From positions 1 to 13,918 of the forward strand of contig CAMJAO010000027.1 of assembly GCA_946403615.1 (NCBI GenBank): 13,918 nucleotides of DNA, read 5' to 3'. The notes under the pieces were generated by a model that searched no databases, had not been told where the DNA came from, and saw only the letters and a program-made list of their open reading frames with translations. A program made the translations under genes and the position numbers. Positions within the stretch are counted from its first letter, which is position 1, and the number at the start of each line of letters is the position of its first letter. Of this stretch, positions 6,355 to 13,507 are shown piece by piece. The DNA is from an uncultured Prevotellaceae bacterium (lineage in GTDB: Bacteria > Bacteroidota > Bacteroidia > Bacteroidales > Bacteroidaceae).

Positions 6355-8634
6355 TCAAGCATACGAGTGCATGCCTCCGAGCAAGTAATTGACTCCGAAA
6401 TAGGTCATGAGGATGCTCAGGAAGGCGAAAATCATATAGACATGATAACTCATGGGGCGGCGCATGGCTGGTACCGACTGGCGATGTGCCGCCACTGCGT
6501 ATATCATGAAGGTGATGAGTGCCCACGTCTCTTTCGGATCCCAACTCCAATACTCTCCCCAACTGATGTTCGCCCAGATGGCACCTATAAAGATGCCCAA
6601 TCCCAATGTTGTCAGGGCAGGGTAGAGAAATAACCTGCTCAATACTGAGAGCGACTCTAATTGCTCTTGTAACAGGTCGTTTTGGCGGCGGTTCATGAAA
6701 CGCAGAATCACGGCCACCACGCCGCACAGGAAGGTCAGTGCCAACAATGCGTAGGCAGTCATGATGACCGACACATGAATGCTGAGCAGCGGCGATTGCA
6801 ATACGGGCATCAAATGGGTAATCTGCGGGTCCATGTTGCTGATATGCGCCACCAAAAGGAAGAATCCGGACAGAAGGAACCCAAACGTGATGACAATGCT
6901 GAACCAACGACAGGTCAACATCGAGACCAACATGATGAGCCATGCCATCAACAGCATCGTCTCATAGCCGTTGCCCATCGGCACTGTGCCGCGTATCACC
7001 CATCTAAGAGCCAGACACAACGTGAGTGCCAGAAAAGCCAGCAGCATGATCGCGAACGAGAAGTGTAATACCCATTTATATGATGTCTGTTGTTTCTGGC
7101 TCGCACTCTCGTCATGTCTGTTTTGCAATTTGCTTTTCCCCGTCCTTGTCAACCGCAACATAAAGTACCCCAATGTCAGGAATCCCATGGTCAGGCATAC
7201 CATAAACAAGATGGTGGCAAAAGGAATCGCGTTGTATAACCTTTCGGCATTTACCCGTGTCTTGCTTGGGAGTGAGTTGCCGCCGTTTTGCTGTTGATAG
7301 ATGAGCATCTTGTCTAAAAAGACGTTTACCCGTTCGTCATGCCCTGCCAAGACATCCTGATACATCAACGAAAACACCTCTGTGATGTATTTTTTATGTT
7401 CTGCCTCTACCGTATCGGGTATGGAGTCGGCGGGCGAATACCACACCGTTTTGCCCCGTTCGTCAGTATAGGGCAACACTCTGAGCGTCGCCCCTTGACG
7501 CAGCGTCATGATGAGTTGCAATTTCTCGTCAGCTTTGTTCGCCTGCTGATGCAACGCGTCATTATTACCCTGATAATACTCCTGTATCAGCGGACCGATT
7601 TTATAACCTGTAGTACTGTCAAAAAAATCATTGAGCGACGCATAACCGTCGGTGCCGAGGCGATGGTTCAACTCGCCGCCTTTCACCTTGATGCAAGGCT
7701 CTGCGCACCACTGCTCATAATAAAACAGCCAGCCTGTCAGCACCTGTTCGGCGGTCAATCCCTGATAACTTTTCCGCCCTGTCAGTTTCTTTGTGAAATC
7801 AATGGCGTAGGTCTGCAACGGACAGATACGGTCATTGTAGTTGATCAGTAATCGTCCGAATTTATCTGCTGTCGATGAAGGCAGGGTGGAGGAGGCGGCT
7901 TCCGATGATGTGACATTTCCCATGATCAGCAGGAGCCCCAGCACACCTCGTTTCAACGCGGGATGTCGCAATAGTTGGCGGAACGCGCCTTTGGGGTCTA
8001 TCAGCATGTAAATCAGTGAGAAAAACAATAGCGCATACCCTATGTATGTGACGGGTACACCCCACGGGTCGGTGTTCAGTGCAAGAATGCTGCCTCGACC
8101 GTCATCGTCATAACTGCTCTGATAGAGACGGATATTGTGTTCACGGAGGATATTGTTCATAGAAATGGTGTCATGGCGCATCTCGTCGCCGTCGGTCAGG
8201 GTCACTACTGAGATATAATCCGCAGCGGCAGCCGTACCGTCATGAAACATTACCATAAACGTGTCTAATTGCAATGTGAACGGCAGTGTTTCCTCTGCCA
8301 TCTGATGCGGGTCGTCAGTCTTTATGTATTGGTTAGTCTGTTGGCCGATTCGCAGATGGACCATTCCCTTATGGGCTGTCAGGTGTGTGAGCAGGGCACC
8401 CAATAGTATCAACACCAATGAGGCATGTAAAATCACGACGGGCCAACGGCGCACTTTCCGCTTCACCAGCCATATTATGCCGAAAGCGGCCAACAACGCC
8501 CATAAAAGCACAAACCACCAGGAGCCATAGATGTGACTCCTGGTGTATTCCGTGCCTTCCATCTTTTCTAAGATGGTGGCGGCGCCCATCACCACCAACA
8601 GCACGATATAAAGAAAAGCAAGTATTCGTCTCAT
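6355..8634 (-). CDS. Fused ResB-CcsA cytochrome c synthase (System II, CcsBA type)
   Basis: A 759-residue inner-membrane protein that would carry haem outward and attach it to CxxCH motifs of apocytochromes. The N-terminal ResB-like part has membrane segments near residues 5-21, 38-57 and 66-86, an extracytoplasmic stretch and another segment near 194-212. A soluble domain follows at about 250-465. From about 470 the CcsA part has many membrane helices and the tryptophan-rich haem-handling motif WGEYWSWDPKETWALITF (692-709). Candidate haem-ligand histidines are His620, His717, His731 and His756. It is the last gene of the minus-strand cluster and starts 20 nt after the di-haem cytochrome stop, so co-transcription is very likely. 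The sense is clear: the operon supplies its own haem-attachment enzyme for the CxxCH protein just upstream. Confidence 0.92.
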   Translation of the reverse strand: MRRILAFLYIVLLVVMGAATILEKMEGTEYTRSHIYGSWWFVLLWALLAAFGIIWLVKRKVRRWPVVILHASLVLILLGALLTHLTAHKGMVHLRIGQQTNQYIKTDDPHQMAEETLPFTLQLDTFMVMFHDGTAAAADYISVVTLTDGDEMRHDTISMNNILREHNIRLYQSSYDDDGRGSILALNTDPWGVPVTYIGYALLFFSLIYMLIDPKGAFRQLLRHPALKRGVLGLLLIMGNVTSSEAASSTLPSSTADKFGRLLINYNDRICPLQTYAIDFTKKLTGRKSYQGLTAEQVLTGWLFYYEQWCAEPCIKVKGGELNHRLGTDGYASLNDFFDSTTGYKIGPLIQEYYQGNNDALHQQANKADEKLQLIMTLRQGATLRVLPYTDERGKTVWYSPADSIPDTVEAEHKKYITEVFSLMYQDVLAGHDERVNVFLDKMLIYQQQNGGNSLPSKTRVNAERLYNAIPFATILFMVCLTMGFLTLGYFMLRLTRTGKSKLQNRHDESASQKQQTSYKWVLHFSFAIMLLAFLALTLCLALRWVIRGTVPMGNGYETMLLMAWLIMLVSMLTCRWFSIVITFGFLLSGFFLLVAHISNMDPQITHLMPVLQSPLLSIHVSVIMTAYALLALTFLCGVVAVILRFMNRRQNDLLQEQLESLSVLSRLFLYPALTTLGLGIFIGAIWANISWGEYWSWDPKETWALITFMIYAVAAHRQSVPAMRRPMSYHVYMIFAFLSILMTYFGVNYLLGGMHSYA

Positions 8635-8654
8635 TTTACAAACCTCAAATCATC

Positions 8655-10367
8655 CTAAATCGCCCTCAGGAATTTCACTACAGCGTCGCGGTCGGCTTTT
8701 GGCAGATAGAAGAACCGTTCTGTGCTGGCATAAGCGTCTGACTTCTTACTGTATGCGTGCCACATGATGGCCTCTATCTCATTGCGGGCGCGACAGTCGT
8801 GCAGACGGTCTTCGGCACCGGTGTTCAGCATCGACAAACCGCGGCCCCACAACGGTGTGGTGCGGCACCATGAGCCGTGAATGCCGTTTTTCATGTACAA
8901 GCGGTGTTGCAGCATGTCGGTATAGGGGTAAATCACCTGATAGGGATAGACTGGCAGATTGAGGTTGTTGCTCACGATGGGAGCCGATGCCCAGTAATTG
9001 TCCGGACCGGTAGTCCATTTCGGACGGTGACAGGTGGCGCAGCCAATCTCATTGAACACCTCCTTGCCGCGTTGCACCTCGGCATCGTTCAGGTCGCGTG
9101 CGCGGGGTACTGCCAGTCCGCGGTGCCATACCATAAACTGCCAGAAATTGTTGTCAGTCATCTCTGGGGTGAAGTTGTGGTAGGGGTTGTCAAACTGGTT
9201 GGTCTTCGGGTCGAGCAATGTCTTCACTGCTGCGGCGATACCTGCATCGGTGCCGTCGTGATAATAGGGCGACGATGGGTCGGCCTTAATCTTGGCTATA
9301 ACCTCGGGATTCTCAGACATGGCGGTGGCCCATGCAGTGGTGGTATAGAGATAAGGGCGGTCGCTGCGGCTTACATTGGGAATGTTCCAGATGGCGTTGG
9401 CTCCTGCTCCGTCTTGCAACGACGCACGGGTCATGGCATAGGTGAATCGCTTGATTTTCTTTGTGCCGTCGGCCAATGTGTACCATGCTCCGGCTGCCCA
9501 GTCATTTGCGGTCTTGTCCCAGAAGTTGGGGTTTAACTCCACATAGGGAGCCTCACGCTGATACTGTTTCTTGATGGAGTCTTCTGGAATGGCGTCGAGT
9601 AGTCCGGTGCCATACAGACCGATAGTCGATTCTAGACGGAAAGCCAGATTTGAGGGTTTCGGACTGGTGTTGAACGCGTCGATGTCGATGCTCAGTTCGG
9701 GATAGATGAGTTCATAGGTCTCACCGTCAGGGAACTGCAAGGGCAGTCCGCTCTCCATGGCTGTCACCTTCTCCCAACTCAGGTGGATGCCTTTTTCATC
9801 AACGGGCGGCAGGAACGGCTCCACGGCACGTGTCTGGGGCATACCCGTCACTTCGGAGATGTAAGGACCGTCGTCGCTGTTGACTCCGTCGGCGGGGTGA
9901 TAGATGACCAGCAGATAGCCGTTGCCACGGAAGTCGGCGTTATATGACAGTGTGCGTTTGCCATGACCGTAACCCGGATGACAGTGGATGCACGAGGTGC
10001 GCACATAGGCAGGTCCCAGACCAGAGAAATCGGCAGTGCTCTTCTGGGTGAAGTCATGCTCAAAGAGCATTTCTCCTTTTTTGAAGGCATTGAACAGTCC
10101 GGCTTGATTGATGGCTTCTGTTTCTATCTCATAGCAGTGGGCGGTGGTGCTGTTGGTTGTGCCCAGTTCGCCGCCAGGATACCATTCCTCGGCCTTGAAC
10201 CCCTTTGTGTCCTTGCCCACATATTTGTAGTCATCCTCTCCCGTGGTGCTCGCCATACCTTCATCGGGGTCGGTGATACGGTCGTCGTCATGACAAGCTG
10301 ACAAAGCGAATGCTGCTAATGTGCAGAATGTCAGATACTTAATGTTTTTTAGGTAATCTTTTTTCAT
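8655..10367 (-). CDS. Di-haem c-type lipoprotein of the DUF1111 (thiol oxidoreductase-like/di-haem peroxidase-related) family
   Basis: A 570-residue protein. The signal peptide ends in the lipobox LSAC (Cys25), followed by HDDDR, an acidic run like Bacteroidetes surface-export signals, so it probably sits on the outer membrane and may face outside. Two haem c sites are visible: CIHCH (126-130) and CATCH (443-447). Family marks in the C-terminal half are TTPLWGRG (503-510) and a HD-x-RAR segment (523-528) before EAIMWH. Substrate and electron partner are unknown; the family name rests on weak evidence, and resemblance to MauG/di-haem peroxidases suggests oxidation chemistry. Cys501 and Cys525 lie inside the two conserved C-terminal motifs, where related proteins elsewhere usually have other residues. 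It lies between an imelysin gene and the cytochrome c synthase gene. Confidence 0.9.
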   Translation of the reverse strand: MKKDYLKNIKYLTFCTLAAFALSACHDDDRITDPDEGMASTTGEDDYKYVGKDTKGFKAEEWYPGGELGTTNSTTAHCYEIETEAINQAGLFNAFKKGEMLFEHDFTQKSTADFSGLGPAYVRTSCIHCHPGYGHGKRTLSYNADFRGNGYLLVIYHPADGVNSDDGPYISEVTGMPQTRAVEPFLPPVDEKGIHLSWEKVTAMESGLPLQFPDGETYELIYPELSIDIDAFNTSPKPSNLAFRLESTIGLYGTGLLDAIPEDSIKKQYQREAPYVELNPNFWDKTANDWAAGAWYTLADGTKKIKRFTYAMTRASLQDGAGANAIWNIPNVSRSDRPYLYTTTAWATAMSENPEVIAKIKADPSSPYYHDGTDAGIAAAVKTLLDPKTNQFDNPYHNFTPEMTDNNFWQFMVWHRGLAVPRARDLNDAEVQRGKEVFNEIGCATCHRPKWTTGPDNYWASAPIVSNNLNLPVYPYQVIYPYTDMLQHRLYMKNGIHGSWCRTTPLWGRGLSMLNTGAEDRLHDCRARNEIEAIMWHAYSKKSDAYASTERFFYLPKADRDAVVKFLRAI

Positions 10368-10401
10368 GTTTTTGTAAAATAGGTTTGTTTTTCACGATTG
10401 A

Positions 10402-10435
10402 ACCTTCTCCCGCCTTTTGAGGGACGGAAGAAGGT
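10402..10435 (-). other. Intercistronic hairpin between imelysin and di-haem genes
   Basis: ACCTTCTCCCGCC (10402-10414) and GGACGGAAGAAGGT (10422-10435) pair almost throughout, with one bulge and one mismatch. No U-tract follows on the minus strand, so a processing or mRNA-stability role within the operon transcript is more likely than full termination. The rest of the 100-base gap is A/T rich and has no consensus -7 box on the minus strand. Confidence 0.45.
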
Positions 10436-10467
10436 GAAAATGATATATTTAGACTTATGGCTTATCT

Positions 10468-11811
10468 TTAGTTCATCAATATCCAGTTGGCTGTTTCGTT
10501 AATGCTGTCATCGAGGTCGCCGATGGCATCCATCGCTTCTTTTACTACGGTGGCACCAGGAGCCTGTACGAAGGCTTTACCGCTGCTCAGACATGCGTTG
10601 AGTGCAGCAATGGCCTCTTTGAGTTTGTTGTCCAATGCGTTTGCTTTCTCGGGAGCATATGTCTTCAGATAATCCATGATGGAGTTTTTCTGTGCCGATG
10701 TGGCACCGGCTGCCCCATAGAGTGAATATTGAATACTCAGGATATTGCCCTTGAAGTCGGTATATGAGTTGTAACTGTAGGGCGACTCGATGTAGTTGGC
10801 GTCATCTTGTTCGGGTGTGCCGTCTTCACCGATGTGGGTGCTGGTGCCGCCGCTGGTGGTGGCACGATAAGCCTGTCCCATCTTCTGGTCTGCCACCTCG
10901 CCGCAGATGTTAGAGCATCCTGACACGAGGATGGTCTCCATCACGGTGCGCCATGATTTCATCGTGCTGTTGGATTGACCGGCTGCCAGCAGGTCCTCAC
11001 CGTAACTGAGACCGTTTTTCTCGACGGTGGTCTTGAATTCCTCAACGTTTTGCTGCTTGCAAGCATTGATGCGGGCGATGTGTGAAGCCTGTGCTTTGTT
11101 GCCCAGCCATGACACTTCCAGTTGGAAGCACTTGTCGCGCAAGTCACCGGCCACGGCTGCTGCGAAGATTACTTCTTCCTTTCCGCTGACGTCCAGTCCG
11201 GAGAAGTTTGAATCGTCTTCTACTGCGTCATTGTTGAAGATTGCCACATCACGGTTTTTACCATTGCGGAAGAAAATGAACTCAATGCCATGGAAACCCA
11301 GGTTCTCCGGGGTCAGGTTGCCCTCTGTGCGTGCCCATTCAATACCGTTGGCACCGTCGAGGTTGGCAATCTTCGCATTGTCTTTCAGGTCTTCAGCCAA
11401 AACGTCGAGTTCCAATGGCCAGGTGTCGATGTGTGGGTCGATATCGAAGTCGGAAGCGGCTCCATAGAGGAATGCTTCACTCTCTTCCCAGTAGGCGCGG
11501 GCTTTCTTGTATGCGTCACAGATGGCGTCGATATCGCTCTGCTTAACCTTCGCTCCTGCCTTTAATTGGGTCTTCAACTCGTTTATCAGGTCATACAATA
11601 CCTGTGACTGATTGGCGAGGTTGGTATAAGTGGGATAAACCACATCGTCGAGGTACTTTTGGGTGATTGCCTGCATTGCCTCGAGTTTCTTTTGCTCTTC
11701 AGTTTTTTTGTTGTCGGGTTTGTCATTGTCATCGTCACCGCAGGAAGTCACACCTATTGAAAGGAAGCATGCCGCGGCGAACATCATTGCGAACTTGAAA
11801 ATCTTTTTCAT
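10468..11811 (-). CDS. Imelysin-family (peptidase M75-like) lipoprotein, probable metal-binding
   Basis: A 447-residue, largely helical protein. The signal peptide ends in VTSC (Cys24) followed by GDDDND, a strong acidic tag typical of surface-exported Bacteroidetes lipoproteins. The imelysin signature GxHxxE is present as GFHGIEF (Gly172, His174, Glu177). Other family-like segments are YKKARAYWEESEAFLYG (101-117) and DIDPHIDTWPL (123-133). Imelysins were named for insulin cleavage, but structures and gene contexts (IrpA, ICMP, EfeO) tie most of them to iron uptake, and protease activity is doubtful for many. Residues about 318-350 form a Gly/Asp/Thr-rich insertion with little order. Between the beta-barrel gene (104-base gap) and the di-haem gene, this context favours periplasmic or surface iron handling over proteolysis. 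Confidence 0.9.
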   Translation of the reverse strand: MKKIFKFAMMFAAACFLSIGVTSCGDDDNDKPDNKKTEEQKKLEAMQAITQKYLDDVVYPTYTNLANQSQVLYDLINELKTQLKAGAKVKQSDIDAICDAYKKARAYWEESEAFLYGAASDFDIDPHIDTWPLELDVLAEDLKDNAKIANLDGANGIEWARTEGNLTPENLGFHGIEFIFFRNGKNRDVAIFNNDAVEDDSNFSGLDVSGKEEVIFAAAVAGDLRDKCFQLEVSWLGNKAQASHIARINACKQQNVEEFKTTVEKNGLSYGEDLLAAGQSNSTMKSWRTVMETILVSGCSNICGEVADQKMGQAYRATTSGGTSTHIGEDGTPEQDDANYIESPYSYNSYTDFKGNILSIQYSLYGAAGATSAQKNSIMDYLKTYAPEKANALDNKLKEAIAALNACLSSGKAFVQAPGATVVKEAMDAIGDLDDSINETANWILMN

Positions 11812-11915
11812 TGGTCTCTGTTTTTTGTTATTATGATTGGTTGATAATATTTTTCTTCATCAAGAGAATCACTCATGTCCTAAAGCGGACAAAATCTTTT
11901 GGGCGAGGCTCCCTC

Positions 11916-13226
11916 TTACAAGAAGAATCCCTCGTATGCGATTCCTACGTTGATGGCGGGCTCGTTATTGTATTTGCTCTTGAATATGCGGTTGGTGTAT
12001 TCCGCCTTGATGGCTATCTGAGGTATAGGATAGTAATTCACACCGAAGGCGATGTTCTGGCGTTTGGTGAAATCATACACCGGTTGGGTATCTTCATGGA
12101 TATATGAGTCGTAATACTCATAACGGCCGAACACATAAAGTTTCTCTTTGGCGGCACGGGTGGCGGCTATCTGCGAGAAGATATCGTAACCGGCCTCGAT
12201 GCCCACGGCTATGGCGGCCTTGCCCACTTGTGTGCGGTTATATGGGGAATTTTTAGGTTGGCGGCTCTTGGCGCTGCTCACATCTGCAGCATCGCTCAAT
12301 GTGCCGTAATCTGCCTGACCACGTACAATCCAGTTGTTGCGGTTAAGTGTGAAGTCGAATGAACCGATCCACACGTTACCTGTTACCTTATCGTAGGTCT
12401 TTCCGTCACCTTCCAACAGGTTGGGATAGGTGTTGTGCATGGCGCGTCCGAAATAACTGCTCACAGCCATGCGCACTCCCTTGATGCTGTAATTATCCAC
12501 GCGGGCAGAGATGCCGTATTTGTTGGCGGGCTTGAACTCGAAGGCCGACTTCACTCCGTTTTTCGCCCAGTTGTCGCGACTGAACATCAAAGCGTTCAGA
12601 CCGGCGGTCAATTGCACCTCGTAACGGAAATCGCCCGAACGTCCCCAGAAACTGATGCCTGTGTCGTGCCAAGTGCTTGGCAGAATGGTGCTCTCGCCCT
12701 CAGGACGATAGACCGTGAAGAAGTTTAGCGGCTCGTGGTGGGCATTGATTAGTCCCACCGGCACCACGATGTGACCTATACGCAGGTTGGCGGCAGGCGA
12801 GAAACTCTTTTGTAACCAGAACTGCTCCAGTTCCACCTCACCGCCTTTCTCTATCTCATGCTCATATTCACCCCCTTCGTCGGTCTCAATCTCAATGGCG
12901 CTGCCTGTGCCTGTATGCTCAAACTCTATCTCGGTGCCCATGGTCCATCCCTTGCCGAAATCATAACCTAAATAGATGACGGCGTGTGGGATGTCGAAAC
13001 GGCCGTTGCTCGGGTCGTTTTTATATTGTGAGGGGTTGCTGTAGCGGTAGTAATGGTCACTATAGAAATTTCTTGAGTAAGTCACCTCACCGTATCCTCC
13101 TACGCTCAGGCGGTTTCCCTTGGCATGGTTCATCACGCTGTCAGCAGCATTTACTTGGGCCTTGGCTGTCTGTGCTGTTGCGAATGCCATGACAGCACAC
13201 ATTGTAATGATGGTCTTCTTTGTCAT
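11916..13226 (-). CDS. Outer-membrane beta-barrel protein (porin-like), first gene of the operon
   Basis: A 436-residue protein. The signal peptide ends at AKA (residue 23), followed by QVNAAD. The rest alternates short amphipathic strands and turns, with aromatic-rich ends, and finishes in EGFFL, as expected for a barrel inserted by BAM. Early phrases such as GGYGEVTYSRNF, the first strand, resemble Bacteroidetes porin/phosphate-selective-porin-like proteins. Residues 111-135 are strikingly acidic, with about eleven Glu/Asp in 25 residues plus His123; this probably forms a loop. The segment GHIVVPVGLINAHHEPLNFF (151-170) also resembles a conserved barrel segment. No plug or TonB box is seen, so it is not a typical TonB receptor. 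It leads the imelysin-cytochrome-synthase cluster and may provide the pore or docking site for its substrate. The substrate cannot be read from the sequence. Confidence 0.82.
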   Translation of the reverse strand: MTKKTIITMCAVMAFATAQTAKAQVNAADSVMNHAKGNRLSVGGYGEVTYSRNFYSDHYYRYSNPSQYKNDPSNGRFDIPHAVIYLGYDFGKGWTMGTEIEFEHTGTGSAIEIETDEGGEYEHEIEKGGEVELEQFWLQKSFSPAANLRIGHIVVPVGLINAHHEPLNFFTVYRPEGESTILPSTWHDTGISFWGRSGDFRYEVQLTAGLNALMFSRDNWAKNGVKSAFEFKPANKYGISARVDNYSIKGVRMAVSSYFGRAMHNTYPNLLEGDGKTYDKVTGNVWIGSFDFTLNRNNWIVRGQADYGTLSDAADVSSAKSRQPKNSPYNRTQVGKAAIAVGIEAGYDIFSQIAATRAAKEKLYVFGRYEYYDSYIHEDTQPVYDFTKRQNIAFGVNYYPIPQIAIKAEYTNRIFKSKYNNEPAINVGIAYEGFFL

Positions 13227-13290
13227 ATCTTACTTAATATGGTTTAGGACTTAGGTAGAGGTCTTGGAATGTAGAATTCTGGTCGTATTT

Positions 13291-13311
13291 CTTGCCCCTT
13301 GTCTCTTGCTC
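13291..13311 (-). repeat. Three copies of a 7-nt unit in the operon leader (minus-strand RRRCAAG)
   Basis: On the plus strand CTTGCCC, CTTGTCT and CTTGCTC are contiguous; on the minus strand these read GAGCAAG, AGACAAG and GGGCAAG. They lie in the untranslated leader of the beta-barrel gene. The unit matches that at 6197-6217, in opposite orientation. Confidence 0.45.
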
Positions 13312-13348
13312 CCTCCCTTGGGAGGGAAGGACAGATTTTCGGTCCTTC
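13310..13348 (-). promoter_or_regulatory. Two abutting hairpins in the operon leader
   Basis: In the order transcribed: GAAGGAC (13326-13332) pairs with GTCCTTC (13342-13348) across a 9-nt loop, then TCCCTCCC (13310-13317) pairs with GGGAGGGA (13320-13327) across two bases. Both are perfect, but they share the base or two at 13326-13327, so they may compete. They begin within a few bases of the inferred transcript start (about 13354). No U-run follows the second, so simple attenuation is not shown. Confidence 0.5.
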
Positions 13349-13360
13349 ATTTTCTCACTG

Positions 13361-13392
13361 CAAAGGTATGCTCTTTGACGACGTGACGCAAT
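13361..13392 (-). promoter_or_regulatory. Bacteroidetes-type promoter of the four-gene operon
   Basis: On the minus strand TACCTTTG (13361-13368) is a perfect -7 box. ATTG (13389-13392), 20 nt upstream, is a three-of-four match to the -33 TTTG. The inferred start near 13354 leaves a leader of about 127 nt before the ATG at 13226, much longer than the 17-30 nt of the other genes here. No consensus -7 box was found on the minus strand in the gaps at 8635-8654, 10368-10467 or 11812-11915, supporting one four-gene transcript. Confidence 0.65.
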
Positions 13393-13421
13393 ACCTTGAT
13401 TTTAGTAAATGTGGTTTTGAA

Positions 13422-13471
13422 AAATACCTATAAATGATGAGGGGGTATTTCGAAAATAATGTGTATCTTTG
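13422..13471 (+). promoter_or_regulatory. Promoter of the hemerythrin-like gene with operator-like inverted repeats
   Basis: TATCTTTG (13464-13471) is a perfect -7 box about 30 nt before the ATG, but no TTTG or TTG stands at the -33 distance. Instead AAATACC (13422-13428) and GGTATTT (13444-13450) form a 7-bp inverted repeat with 15-nt spacing, and TATTT-CGA-AAATA (13446-13458) forms a second that overlaps it. This suits control by a dimeric regulator; which one is not evident. Confidence 0.5.
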
Positions 13472-13507
13472 CATGATTAATTGTAAGTTTTTAATCAGGG
13501 CACTGCG

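Noticed and set aside
6286..6633. Plus-strand frame beginning in the gap after the thioredoxin gene
   Set aside because: Its first 20 or so residues look hydrophobic, but most of it is antisense to the synthase gene and no promoter precedes it.
6347..6943. 198-residue minus-strand frame within the cytochrome c synthase gene
   Set aside because: Out-of-frame shadow over the WGEYWSWDP region; His/Pro-rich composition is an artefact of the frame.
8877..9536. 219-residue plus-strand open frame opposite the di-haem gene
   Set aside because: Shadow of a gene with clear haem and lipoprotein motifs; its sequence resembles no protein I know and has no promoter.
12822..12896. Glu-rich stretch of the barrel as a coding tandem repeat
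   Set aside because: The codons do not repeat in a fixed unit; only the composition is biased.
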